Assembly (NCBI GenBank): GCA_964545715.1
Contig: CAZJHX010000215.1
Span: 1 to 15,272 of the forward strand
Length of the DNA: 15,272 nt
Direction: 5' to 3'
DNA from: CAZJHX01 sp964545715
Lineage (GTDB): Bacteria; Myxococcota_A; UBA9042; GCA-2863065
Positions 1 to 6,871 of the stretch are shown one piece after another; within the stretch, counting starts at the first letter, position 1; each line of letters opens with the position of its first letter. The position numbers were made by a program, and so were the translations under genes. The notes beneath the pieces are model-generated. The model made no database searches. It saw only the letters and a program-made list of their open reading frames with translations, and was not told where the DNA came from.

Positions 1-165
1 GGTCGCGTCGTCGGTGCCCGTGCCCGTGTCCTCGGCGGCGGTCACGTCGGCGGTCTCGCCCGTTGTCGCGTCGGCGTCCGGCGTCGTCGTATCGTCACCG
101 TTGGGCCCACACCCAAGCGCCAGGCTCAAGCAGCCGGCGAGCCAGAACATCCCCAGGTTTTTCAT
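1..165 (-). CDS. Putative lipoprotein, N-terminal part only (runs off window)
   Basis: Reading leftwards from the ATG at 165, 55 codons stay open to the window edge. The N-terminus is Met-Lys followed by a hydrophobic stretch with two possible lipoprotein cysteines: LAGC (Cys12, a textbook lipobox but very early) and ALGC (Cys19). After Cys19 the chain becomes a low-complexity Asp/Thr/Ala/Glu/Gly linker, the usual tether of surface lipoproteins in myxobacteria-like genomes. A G-rich GGGGGA lies about 10 nt before the ATG and may act as a weak ribosome site. The gene follows the squalene synthase-like gene on the same strand with about 108 bp between. The folded domain lies outside the window, so no function can be given. 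Confidence 0.7.
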   Translation of the reverse strand, partial: MKNLGMFWLAGCLSLALGCGPNGDDTTTPDADATTGETADVTAAEDTGTGTDDAT

Positions 166-273
166 AACGTTGTGTCCCCCACACGTCCCAAAACGTCGCG
201 GCTGATTACCGCAAAGGATCTGGTGTTGCAAGAGAGAGTACTTATTGGCGACGCGCCGCGCGCCGTGTTTTCG

Positions 274-1278
274 CTATCGCAGCGCGGCGAAGCCTGCTCT
301 CAGCGCCGCGTCGTCCTGGCAGCGCGAGACACAGTCGTTGATCAGCGTCCCGACCTCGTCCCGGCTGATCTTGACGGGCGCGCCATGCACAAACTGGTCG
401 TCGTTGCCGCGCGCGTGCGCGATGGTTCGCACCGCCATCCACAGCGGCAACAGGCAGAAGAGCCGAATCTCCCGCTCGCTGTCTGGGATGGCCAGACAGT
501 ACTCAAACGCCTCGTCCAGACATTGATCGGCCCGATCGAAGATCGGCGCCACAGCCGCGTGCGCGGCCGCCCGGTGAGCGTCCTGCGTCAGTGTCGCGAT
601 CGACAGCCCCTGCGCGGCGCACGCCGACCGGGGCACAAACGACCAGCGGCGCTCCCGATCGTCGGTGATGTCCTTCAAGATGTTGACCAGCTGCAGGCCC
701 AGCCCAAAGCCCTCGGCGTTGGCGCGCAGCGCGGTCTTTCGCTCTTCGCTCAGGCCGTCGATCTCGCTGACAAACAGGTCGGTCAGCATGTGGCCGACCG
801 TGCCCGCCACAAAGTAGCAGTACCGCCACAGATCCGGCAGTGTCGTCAGCGCCGTGAAGCCGTCCGCGCCTGGCGCTCGATGGCTGTAGATGGCCATTCC
901 GCGGCTCATCTCAGCAACCCACGGTGTCACCGCCGCACGCAGCTGCTGCGGCAGGCCATTAAAGACGCGCATGACAACGGGCAGATTGCGAGCCAGATCA
1001 AACTCGGCGTTTTGGCCCTGCACACAGCTGAAGGCGTCGACAAACGCGTCGGCCGGGCCACCGTCCTCGACCACAGTGAGAAATGCGGCGTACAGGCGGT
1101 CGCGCGTGGCGATGGACAGATCCGGGTGGTCCTCGATGGTGTCGACCAACCTGCACAGCAGGTAGCCGCAGGTCACCGCGACCTCCAGATCGCCGGGCAG
1201 CATCTCGATCGGCTTCGAGAATGTGCGCGAGACGTCTACCAGGCTCTTGCGACAATATTGCCAGTCCGATGCGTCCAT
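274..1278 (-). CDS. Squalene/phytoene synthase family protein (squalene synthase-like)
   Basis: Predicted trans-isoprenyl diphosphate synthase of 334 residues, joining two prenyl diphosphates head to head (farnesyl-PP to squalene is the best guess). Seen: an N-terminal VSRTF segment (16-20), the first Asp-rich Mg-binding motif DTIED (46-50), a YCYFVAGTVG segment (153-162) close to the YCHYVAG signature of eukaryote-type squalene synthases, and the second Asp motif QLVNILKDITDD (196-207). All catalytic aspartates are present and the length is typical. The frame opens further upstream, but family similarity begins at the ATG at 1278, so that start is used. It is divergent from the P-loop gene at 1385. 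Phytoene synthase or an HpnC/HpnD-type enzyme cannot be excluded, but no hopanoid or carotenoid genes are adjacent. Confidence 0.85.
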   Translation of the reverse strand: MDASDWQYCRKSLVDVSRTFSKPIEMLPGDLEVAVTCGYLLCRLVDTIEDHPDLSIATRDRLYAAFLTVVEDGGPADAFVDAFSCVQGQNAEFDLARNLPVVMRVFNGLPQQLRAAVTPWVAEMSRGMAIYSHRAPGADGFTALTTLPDLWRYCYFVAGTVGHMLTDLFVSEIDGLSEERKTALRANAEGFGLGLQLVNILKDITDDRERRWSFVPRSACAAQGLSIATLTQDAHRAAAHAAVAPIFDRADQCLDEAFEYCLAIPDSEREIRLFCLLPLWMAVRTIAHARGNDDQFVHGAPVKISRDEVGTLINDCVSRCQDDAALRAGFAALR

Positions 1279-1286
1279 GGGCCGCA

Positions 1287-1315
1287 CACATAACCGCCCG
1301 CCGGCCGGACCGCAA
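1287..1315 (-). promoter_or_regulatory. Candidate promoter for the squalene synthase-like gene
   Basis: On the minus strand TTGCGG (1315-1310), a 17-bp spacer and TATGTG (1292-1287) lie 8 nt before the ATG. The expected transcription start falls at or next to the start codon and no Shine-Dalgarno is visible. The -10 match is poor. Confidence 0.3.
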
Positions 1316-1326
1316 GCCGGTTGTGG

Positions 1327-1355
1327 TTGACGCGCACGAACCGGGTTGGCACGAT
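1327..1355 (+). promoter_or_regulatory. Candidate promoter for the P-loop NTPase gene
   Basis: TTGACG (1327-1332), 17-bp spacer, CACGAT (1350-1355). The -35 box is good and the -10 box weak. It would give a leader of about 20-25 nt that contains the AAGGA ribosome site ahead of the ATG at 1385. A CCGGTT/AACCGG inverted repeat (1317-1322 and 1339-1344) brackets the -35 box and could be an operator between the two divergent genes. Confidence 0.35.
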
Positions 1356-1384
1356 GCGCCCGACTTGATGCTGGAAGGACGACC

Positions 1385-2365
1385 ATGGCCCCTGAATACG
1401 TAGATACCTTGTTGCTTATCGCGCTGCCCGCCTCGGGCAAGTCCGAAGCTCGCCGATACCTGATGAACGTCGACCGTGACAAGCGGGTCGCCGAGTTCCA
1501 TCTCAACGACACCGTTCAGCTGGACGACTATCCGTACGTGGAGTTCTTTCGCGACACCGATGCGGCGCTGGCCGAGCTGGGCGCCGAGGCCGAGTTCTTC
1601 AACGGCCCCAACGGCCGCTTCAAGCACGGCGAGGACTGGGGCGTGCTGCTGAACCTGGTCAACGATGACTGGGCCGTGATGACCGACCCGTCCGCGCCGA
1701 CTCCGGCGGCCGATCCGCTGGCGTTTTTTGAGCGTATCGACCGCGCTCGCACGAAGCTTGGCGCGCCGGCTCCGTTTGCTCCGATGGACGACATCCTGCG
1801 CCACAAGCTGGCCGAGAAGATGCAGGCCAAGACCGAGTGGGTCATCAAAGAGCTGTTCACCAACCGCCCCGATTCCATGGAGGGCAAGACGCTGGTGATC
1901 GAGTTTGCTCGTGGTGGTCCGCAGGGCGCCCCGATGCCGCTGGCCCCGCCGCATGGCTACGGCTGGAACCTGGCCCAGCTTCGGCCCGAGATCCTGGAGC
2001 GCGCGGGTGTGCTGTACATCTGGGTGACCCCCGAAGAGTCTCGTCGCAAGAACGCCGCCCGTGCGGCGCCCCCCGGCGAGACGAACACGGTGATCTTCCA
2101 CGCGGCCCCCGAGACCGTGATGATCAACGACTACGGCTGCGACGACATCCAGTGGCTGGTCGACAACGCCAACAAGCCGAACACCATCCCGATCGAGGCG
2201 CACGGCAAGGTCTACGACCTGCCCATCGCGCGCTTCGACAACCGCGAGGACAAGACCACGTTCTTGCGCGACGAGCCCGAGACGTGGGACCCCGCGGATG
2301 TGGAATCGGTGCACGGCGCGCTGGCCGAGGGCCTCGGCGCGCTGTGGGAAGCCTACAAGTCCTAA
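1385..2365 (+). CDS. Conserved P-loop NTPase/kinase-like protein of unknown function
   Basis: A 326-residue protein starting at the ATG at 1385, with AAGGA 6-10 nt upstream. Near the N-terminus a hydrophobic strand runs into ALPASGKS (13-20), a Walker A loop in which the first glycine is Ala. The layout (strand, P-loop, LDDYPYV acidic segment at about 45-51, and later a VLYIWVTPEESRRKN strand-helix) resembles nucleotide or small-molecule kinases with a lid helix rich in Arg/Lys. A conserved-looking IEFARGGPQG segment sits mid-protein. I recognise the pattern as a widespread uncharacterised family but know no substrate. No classical Walker B or partner gene was recognised; it is divergent from the squalene synthase-like gene and upstream of the PilZ gene, with a 139-bp gap. 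Confidence 0.75.
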   Translation: MAPEYVDTLLLIALPASGKSEARRYLMNVDRDKRVAEFHLNDTVQLDDYPYVEFFRDTDAALAELGAEAEFFNGPNGRFKHGEDWGVLLNLVNDDWAVMTDPSAPTPAADPLAFFERIDRARTKLGAPAPFAPMDDILRHKLAEKMQAKTEWVIKELFTNRPDSMEGKTLVIEFARGGPQGAPMPLAPPHGYGWNLAQLRPEILERAGVLYIWVTPEESRRKNAARAAPPGETNTVIFHAAPETVMINDYGCDDIQWLVDNANKPNTIPIEAHGKVYDLPIARFDNREDKTTFLRDEPETWDPADVESVHGALAEGLGALWEAYKS

Positions 2366-2469
2366 CGCTCGATCGAACGCCGCAGGCTGCCCGACTGGTC
2401 TCAGCAAACGGCACGCGTGGTGTTGCGTAACATCAGGTAAGTACTGCGTCTTTTTACGACGCTCAGCGA

Positions 2470-2498
2470 TTTACAGCGCTCTGTTTATTAGCTAACCT
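2470..2498 (+). promoter_or_regulatory. Promoter of the PilZ gene, predicted leaderless
   Basis: TTTACA (2470-2475, five of six consensus bases), 17-bp spacer, TAACCT (2493-2498), then exactly 6 nt and the ATG at 2505. No Shine-Dalgarno is present, so the mRNA should begin at or within a base or two of the start codon. Confidence 0.5.
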
Positions 2499-2504
2499 AC
2501 AGAC

Positions 2505-3413
2505 ATGCCCAAGGTGCCGCGGTTCGAAGTGAATTACACTTCGGTGCAGGATCTCGAACGTGCCAACACGCGCGAGTTGAAGCACGGAGGCGGGTACGTC
2601 CCCGCAGGCGCTGACACACCCGCGGTCTTCAGTCGCGTGGCGGTGGCTTTTCACCTGCCGGATGGTCCCACGGTGGAGGTGCACGGCAGCGTCGTCAACG
2701 TCTCGGGCGGCGGCTTCTTCGTGCAGTTTGACAAGGGCATTGAGTACGAAGCGCTGCAGTCGGCGGTCGAGTTTGTGACCGAGCTCAGCTCGGCCAGTCT
2801 CGAGATCCCGAAGTTTCCGGCGGAGAATGTTGAGGATTCGATCGTCCCGCCTCGGCCCGAAGAGCCCGCGGAGGCGATTGCGACGCCCGCGCCGATCGCT
2901 GTCCCCGCGCCCGAGCCCGAGCCAGAGAAGAAGCCCGCGATCGCCACGCCTATCGCCGGCGCCGCGCGACCCGCGTGGGAGCTGCTGGACATGGGCAGCG
3001 ACGTCCCGTTGCACAAACAGCTTGCCGAGTTGACGTCGGCCGAGAAGGTCAAGCTGGCGCGCCACGCCAACAAGCCCGTTCGTCAGCTGCTGGTGCGCGA
3101 CACCGACAAGCGCGTCCACCTGGAGGTCGTGAAAAACCCCAAGGTCAGCGCTGCGGAGATCATGGAGTTCACGTCCAACGCCCAGCTCGGCGCCGAGGCG
3201 CTGCGATGGATCTCGGCGCAGCGACGCCACATGCGCACGCCGGCGGTGGTGTTCAACCTGGTGGTCAACCCGGCAACGCCGGGCGACGTCGCTCAGCGAT
3301 TGGTGGCGGGCCTGCCGCAAAACGAGCTGCTGAAGGTGTCGAGAAACAAGCGCGCCAAAGAGGCGGTGCAGCGTCAGGCCAAGAAGCGTCTGATGGAGCT
3401 TGGGATCATCTAA
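2505..3413 (+). CDS. PilZ-domain protein with C-terminal helical domain
   Basis: A 302-residue cytoplasmic protein in three parts. Residues 1-95 resemble the PilZ variant common in myxobacteria (TIGR02266-like): RANTRELKHGGGYVP near the N-terminus, then a beta-rich segment with VVNVSGGGFFVQF. Residues about 110-155 are a Pro/Ala/Glu linker with several P-E-P repeats. Residues 155-302 are Lys/Arg-rich and helical with repeating hydrophobic pattern (HEAT-like). Canonical PilZ proteins bind cyclic di-GMP through RxxxR and (D/N)xSxxG; here RANTR fits RxxxR and NVSGGG fits NxSxxG, so binding is plausible but untested. The stop codon overlaps the stop of the convergent GtrA-like gene by three bases (TAA 3411-3413 against TAG 3412-3410). 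Confidence 0.75.
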   Translation: MPKVPRFEVNYTSVQDLERANTRELKHGGGYVPAGADTPAVFSRVAVAFHLPDGPTVEVHGSVVNVSGGGFFVQFDKGIEYEALQSAVEFVTELSSASLEIPKFPAENVEDSIVPPRPEEPAEAIATPAPIAVPAPEPEPEKKPAIATPIAGAARPAWELLDMGSDVPLHKQLAELTSAEKVKLARHANKPVRQLLVRDTDKRVHLEVVKNPKVSAAEIMEFTSNAQLGAEALRWISAQRRHMRTPAVVFNLVVNPATPGDVAQRLVAGLPQNELLKVSRNKRAKEAVQRQAKKRLMELGII

Positions 3414-3880
3414 GAGTCGGCGCGCTCGTCGTCGCCAAACGTCCACAGATTGTTTGCCACAAAGTTGATGACCGTCGCGACCGCGATGCCGATCAGCACC
3501 GCCAGCAGGTCCGGTACCCCGGCGTAGGCGCGCACGGCGTAGGCGACGCCCATCTGCACAGCGCCCGCGATCGACGAGACCAGATAGAACTTGCCCAGGC
3601 GCGCCCAGAAGTGCGCGTGTCCGTGCTTGGCGCGGTCGCCCCAGGTCCAGAAGTCGTTGAGCAGGAAGTTGGTGAAGACGCTGACGACAAAGCCGATGAA
3701 GTTGCAGGTGACGAAGCGGGCCGACTCGTCCGCGACCACGCTGGGCAGCACCACGGACATGAACAGCGAAAACACGCCCAGGTTGACCACGACGCCGGTC
3801 GCCCCGACGACGCAGAACCGGATGAACCGGACGCGCTCCTCGGTGAGCAGATCCTTGACCCGGCGTGACACGGCGCTCAC
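3410..3880 (-). CDS. GtrA-like small membrane protein
   Basis: A 156-residue integral membrane protein of the GtrA/DPMS_TMD family, whose members are thought to help move polyprenyl-linked sugars across the cytoplasmic membrane. Four hydrophobic helices are visible (about 19-41, 54-74, 97-119, 124-146). RFIRFCVVGATG opens the first, and the two family motifs NFLLNDFWTW (71-80) and NFVANNLWTF (139-148) end helices 2 and 4, giving an internal two-fold repeat. The start chosen is the GTG at 3880, which overlaps the TGA of the upstream hydrolase gene as GTGA (3877-3880), a layout for coupled translation. An alternative start lies 20 codons upstream, inside the hydrolase gene. It is the third gene of a lipoprotein-hydrolase-GtrA operon; no glycosyltransferase is adjacent. 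Confidence 0.88.
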   Translation of the reverse strand: MSAVSRRVKDLLTEERVRFIRFCVVGATGVVVNLGVFSLFMSVVLPSVVADESARFVTCNFIGFVVSVFTNFLLNDFWTWGDRAKHGHAHFWARLGKFYLVSSIAGAVQMGVAYAVRAYAGVPDLLAVLIGIAVATVINFVANNLWTFGDDERADS

Positions 3881-4731
3881 CCCGGCCACGTCTTGCGGGG
3901 GGCAAACACGTGCACGGTGGGCTTGAAGCGGCCCGCGCATCGGTCAGCGATGATCTGGCGGATCTCGGGCGGCGAGTAGGCCTGCGAGAAGTGCGTGAAC
4001 ACCAGGTGCTCGTTGTTGAACAGATCGGCGCGCTCCAAGACCTCGTCCAGGTGGATGTGGCCGTGCTCGCGGCATTGCTTCACGGTGCGGCGGTCGTCGA
4101 TGTAGGTGGTCTCGAGCAGGAGCACGCGCGACTGGTACAGGTGTGGCTGCTGGTCCAGCACCTTGATGGTGGTGTCGCCGGGAAAGCTGAGGATCGGCCG
4201 CTCCAGCGTGTCGAACAAGTCCTCGCCGGCCAGCTTGCGGCGGGCGATCTCTTGGCCCTCCAGCACTTTGAACTCGTCGCGCAGCTTTTGGACGCGCTCC
4301 ACGACGGTGTATCCCAGGCATGGGATGACGTGCACGCTGCGAAAGGCGCGGACCTCGCGGTTGCGGCTCAGCGCGATCACCTGACCGGCCTCGACCGGGG
4401 TCAGGTTCCACCTGTACGGGTGGCCCTGGATGGACTCGTACGCGGTGACGGCTGTGCGCAGCCCGTCGCAGATGTGCGCCGGCGCGTAGGCCTCCAGCGG
4501 CTGCTTGATCTGGGTGAGCGTGCGGCAGTTCAGCATGCCGATCAGGCCGCCGGTATGGTCGCCGTGGGCGTGCGTCATGAACAGGCGCGGGGTGGACGCC
4601 AGGCTGCGGGCGCACCGGCCGACGTCGAACATCAGGTCCAGCTGCGGCACCTGCATGCACGTCTCTACGCCGCCGAGACTGATGCCCCGGACCGAGAGCT
4701 GGCCCGTGATGACCTCGCAGGGGATGCCCAT
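3877..4731 (-). CDS. Metallo-beta-lactamase-fold hydrolase, RNase Z-like
   Basis: A 284-residue soluble enzyme of the MBL fold. The zinc motif THAHGDHTGG places HxHxDH at residues 54-59. Downstream are a LLLETTYIDD strand, a HGHIHLDEV segment and a FTHFSQAYSPPEI segment near the C-terminus, matching the later metal-ligand Asp and His regions of the tRNase Z branch (tRNA 3'-end endonuclease). Length fits short-form RNase Z, although the usual exosite arm is hard to identify, so a related phosphodiesterase is possible. The tRNA-Ala in this window does not encode CCA, so the genome needs 3'-end maturation enzymes of this class. It begins 4 bp after the lipoprotein stop and overlaps the GtrA-like start; no Shine-Dalgarno is seen, consistent with coupling. 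Confidence 0.75.
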   Translation of the reverse strand: MGIPCEVITGQLSVRGISLGGVETCMQVPQLDLMFDVGRCARSLASTPRLFMTHAHGDHTGGLIGMLNCRTLTQIKQPLEAYAPAHICDGLRTAVTAYESIQGHPYRWNLTPVEAGQVIALSRNREVRAFRSVHVIPCLGYTVVERVQKLRDEFKVLEGQEIARRKLAGEDLFDTLERPILSFPGDTTIKVLDQQPHLYQSRVLLLETTYIDDRRTVKQCREHGHIHLDEVLERADLFNNEHLVFTHFSQAYSPPEIRQIIADRCAGRFKPTVHVFAPRKTWPG

Positions 4732-4735
4732 GGGG

Positions 4736-4990
4736 TCAGCCGTCGTCCTGGCCGTCGCGGTCGGTGTCTTCGTCGGTGTCGCTGGTGGCGTCGGGCGTCT
4801 CGGTGTCGCTGATCAGGGCGTCAAAGTCCACCAGGCAGCGCCCGTTTTGGTAGTAGGTGCCCTCGCCGCACGCGGTCAGGATGTTGGGCAGGCAGATCCC
4901 CTGCTCTTCGTGGGTGCCCTCGCCGCAGGTCAGATCCGTGCATCCGCACAGAAGCGTCAGGCCGACCAGGATGGGTGCAAAGCGAAGCAT
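4736..4990 (-). CDS. Small Cys-rich lipoprotein with two 19-residue modules
   Basis: An 84-residue putative lipoprotein. Signal peptide residues 1-16 end at LLCGC, with Cys17 the likely lipidated residue. The mature part holds two tandem 19-residue modules beginning CGEGT and containing G-x-C-L (first about 22-40, second 41-59), so four cysteines could make disulfides in the periplasm or at the surface. The C-terminal 25 residues are Asp/Thr/Ser/Glu-rich and end DGQDDG, which looks like a disordered or calcium-loving tail. At DNA level the module starts share a 15-bp identical direct repeat (4856-4870 and 4913-4927, 57 bp apart). It is the first gene of the operon with the RNase Z-like hydrolase and GtrA-like protein. 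Function unknown. Confidence 0.75.
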   Translation of the reverse strand: MLRFAPILVGLTLLCGCTDLTCGEGTHEEQGICLPNILTACGEGTYYQNGRCLVDFDALISDTETPDATSDTDEDTDRDGQDDG

Positions 4991-4996
4991 GGCGGG

Positions 4997-5024
4997 AGTT
5001 TAGGGATCGCCGCTCATTTGGCAA
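4997..5024 (-). promoter_or_regulatory. Promoter of the lipoprotein-hydrolase-GtrA operon, predicted leaderless
   Basis: On the minus strand TTGCCA (5024-5019, five of six), 16-bp spacer, TAAACT (5002-4997), then 6 nt to the ATG at 4990. No Shine-Dalgarno. This is one of the clearest examples of the -10-to-start spacing seen repeatedly in the window. Confidence 0.55.
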
Positions 5025-5046
5025 GGACTACGGCGGCCCGATGCGC

Positions 5047-5829
5047 TCACGGGGCCCGTGTGAGCTGGCGGATAAACGCTTTGGCCTTGGAGCGGTATGG
5101 TCGCCCCTCCAGCCCCCACTGGCCGCGCCGCTTGAACTTCAGCAGGCGCTTGTACAGCCGGATCGCGTCGCGCTGCTGGTCGGCGCGGCGGTAGGCTTCG
5201 GCCAGAAACCAGACGTTGATCGCCCGCTTGGGGTGGCGTTTGTGCAGGTCCTCCAGCACCTCGATGGCCTCGTCCAGGTCGCCGACGCCGCTGGGCCAGG
5301 CGGGCGAGTAGAGGTAGACGGCGCCCAGCACGCGACGGGCGCCGCCATCGTCGAATGAGCCGTCGATCTTGTCGGCGGCCTCGGCGTATTTGATGACCTT
5401 GCCGGTGAGCTTGTCGGCGTCTGAGGGATGAAACTTGGCCTCCAGGGCCGTGCAGATGGCGGCGTACAGGTGGCCCTCGACGCGTCGGGGGCGCAGGCGT
5501 ATGGCCAGCTCGGCGGCGCGGCGGCCCTCAAACGCCCACTCGTCGCCGTTGCGGTCGTCGACCTGAGCCAGAACCGAGTCGATGCGGGCCAGGCGCCACT
5601 GGGTGTCGAAGTTGTCGTGCTGGATGTAGTCGGCCTTGCGCAGCGCGGTGCGGGCGCGCACCAGATTCGGCAGGCGCCGGGAGGTGTGAAACGCATAGTC
5701 TGCGAGCTGGTGCAGCTCTGCGACGTCACCCGGCAGCGTGTAATACGGCACCGACGGCAGCTCGCCGGGTGGCAGCAGCGGACACCCGCTAAAAGCCAGC
5801 AATAGCGCTATGGTGACAGGGACTCGCAC
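5047..5829 (-). CDS. TPR-containing lipoprotein (TatT-like)
   Basis: A 260-residue exported protein. The signal peptide ends AFSGC with Cys16 as lipidation site, followed by a Pro-rich tether. The rest is helical with tetratricopeptide-like pairs: helices around 38-75, 95-112 (a stretch with AAELAIRLRP), 118-150, and 183-230 containing DEAIEVLEDLHKRHP and DAIRLYKRLLKFK, good TPR second helices. Overall order resembles the T component of TRAP transporters (TatT), but no DctP/Q/M genes are nearby, so a scaffold role in the outer membrane or periplasm is all that can be said. The start is GTG at 5829, chosen because the signal peptide begins there and a -10 element sits 6 nt upstream. It lies 56 bp upstream of the next lipoprotein operon, which has its own promoter. 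Confidence 0.75.
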   Translation of the reverse strand: MRVPVTIALLLAFSGCPLLPPGELPSVPYYTLPGDVAELHQLADYAFHTSRRLPNLVRARTALRKADYIQHDNFDTQWRLARIDSVLAQVDDRNGDEWAFEGRRAAELAIRLRPRRVEGHLYAAICTALEAKFHPSDADKLTGKVIKYAEAADKIDGSFDDGGARRVLGAVYLYSPAWPSGVGDLDEAIEVLEDLHKRHPKRAINVWFLAEAYRRADQQRDAIRLYKRLLKFKRRGQWGLEGRPYRSKAKAFIRQLTRAP

Positions 5830-5835
5830 CGCTTT

Positions 5836-5864
5836 ATCTTAAAGGCTGGTGTGCGGCTCGTCAT
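5836..5864 (-). promoter_or_regulatory. Promoter of the TPR lipoprotein gene, predicted leaderless
   Basis: Minus strand ATGACG (5864-5859, four of six), 17-bp spacer, TAAGAT (5841-5836), then 6 nt to the GTG at 5829. No ribosome site is visible. Confidence 0.45.
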
Positions 5865-5876
5865 GAAAGCCGCTGA

Positions 5877-5905
5877 TTGCGCGTGTGCCCGCGGCACGGT
5901 AGCGT
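5877..5905 (+). promoter_or_regulatory. Promoter of the queG-ATPase operon, predicted leaderless
   Basis: TTGCGC (5877-5882), 17-bp spacer, TAGCGT (5900-5905), then 6 nt to the ATG at 5912. Individually weak, but the spacing repeats that of the other starts in the window. Confidence 0.35.
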
Positions 5906-5911
5906 CCTTTC

Positions 5912-6871
5912 ATGACGTTGCTGACCGCGTCCGCAGCAGAGCGCTCAGAGGCCGTAAAGGCGCTCGGGCGAGGCATCGGCTTCGACGACGTGGGCATCGC
6001 GGCGCCCGGACCGCATCCGGAGATGGACCTCTTCGCAGAGTGGCTGGAGAAGGGCTATCACGGTCAGATGCAGTACATGCATCGCCACCGGCGCCGCAGA
6101 CGCGAACCCCAGCGTGTGCTGCCGGGGTTGAAGGCCGTGATCATGGCGGCGCTGGACTACAACACGGATCACACGCTGTCGGTGGATGCCGGCGCTGATC
6201 CGGAGCGCGGCTGGATCTCGCGATATGCGTGGGGCGACGACTACCACACCGTGATGGAGCCGATGCTGCAGGGCTGGTGCGAGGAGCTGTCGGCGCGGGC
6301 GCCCGGTCATCGCTTTGTCCACTATGTGGACCATGGCCCGGTGCTGGAGAAGGTCTATGCGCGCTATGCGGGGCTGGGCTGGATGGGCAAGCACACCAAC
6401 ATCATTCATCCGCAGCGGGGCTCCTGGTTCTTTCTGGCGGCGATTCTGACGGACCTGGAGCTGGCCGCTGACTCGGCTGTTGTCGACCACTGCGGCTCGT
6501 GCACCGCCTGCCTGGATGCCTGTCCGACCCAGGCGTTTGTTGCGCCGTACGTGCTGGATGCGTCGCGCTGCATCAGCTATCTCACCATCGAGCTGGACGG
6601 CGACATCCCGGCGTCTCTGCAGGACGCGGTTGGCGGCAACGTGTACGGCTGCGACATCTGCCAGGACGTGTGCCCGTGGAATCGCAAGCCGGCGCCGGAC
6701 GGACATCCGGCGTTTCAGCCGCGCGACGGCCTGGTGGCGCCGCGGTTGGACGCGCTGGCGGCCCTGGATGACGACATGTTTGCGGAGACGTTCGCCGACT
6801 CACCGATCGCGAGGCGCGGCAGGGCAGGGCTGCAGCACGCCGTGGGGGTTGCCCGAGGTGATCGGTCATGA
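5912..6871 (+). CDS. queG: Epoxyqueuosine reductase QueG
   Basis: Catalyses the last step of queuosine synthesis, reducing epoxyqueuosine to queuosine in the anticodon wobble position of tRNA-Tyr, -His, -Asn and -Asp; a cobalamin and [4Fe-4S] enzyme. Seen: YVDHGPVLEK with the conserved Asp at 140, the AGLGWMGKHTNI segment, and two ferredoxin-like clusters of cysteines (194, 197, 200, 204 and 247, 250, 254) plus Cys220. At 319 residues it is shorter than E. coli QueG (about 380): the C-terminus stops soon after the segment that usually leads into the HEAT-like repeats, so the C-terminal tRNA-contacting part is reduced. Its stop codon overlaps the start of the P-type ATPase homologue as ATGA (6868-6871), so the two are translated together. 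Confidence 0.93.
   Translation: MTLLTASAAERSEAVKALGRGIGFDDVGIAAPGPHPEMDLFAEWLEKGYHGQMQYMHRHRRRRREPQRVLPGLKAVIMAALDYNTDHTLSVDAGADPERGWISRYAWGDDYHTVMEPMLQGWCEELSARAPGHRFVHYVDHGPVLEKVYARYAGLGWMGKHTNIIHPQRGSWFFLAAILTDLELAADSAVVDHCGSCTACLDACPTQAFVAPYVLDASRCISYLTIELDGDIPASLQDAVGGNVYGCDICQDVCPWNRKPAPDGHPAFQPRDGLVAPRLDALAALDDDMFAETFADSPIARRGRAGLQHAVGVARGDRS

Noticed and set aside
172..2407. Long open frames antisense to the squalene synthase-like and P-loop genes
   Set aside because: They mirror the high third-position GC of the real genes, give Arg/Ala/Gln-rich low-complexity translations, and have no domains, ribosome sites or -10 elements.
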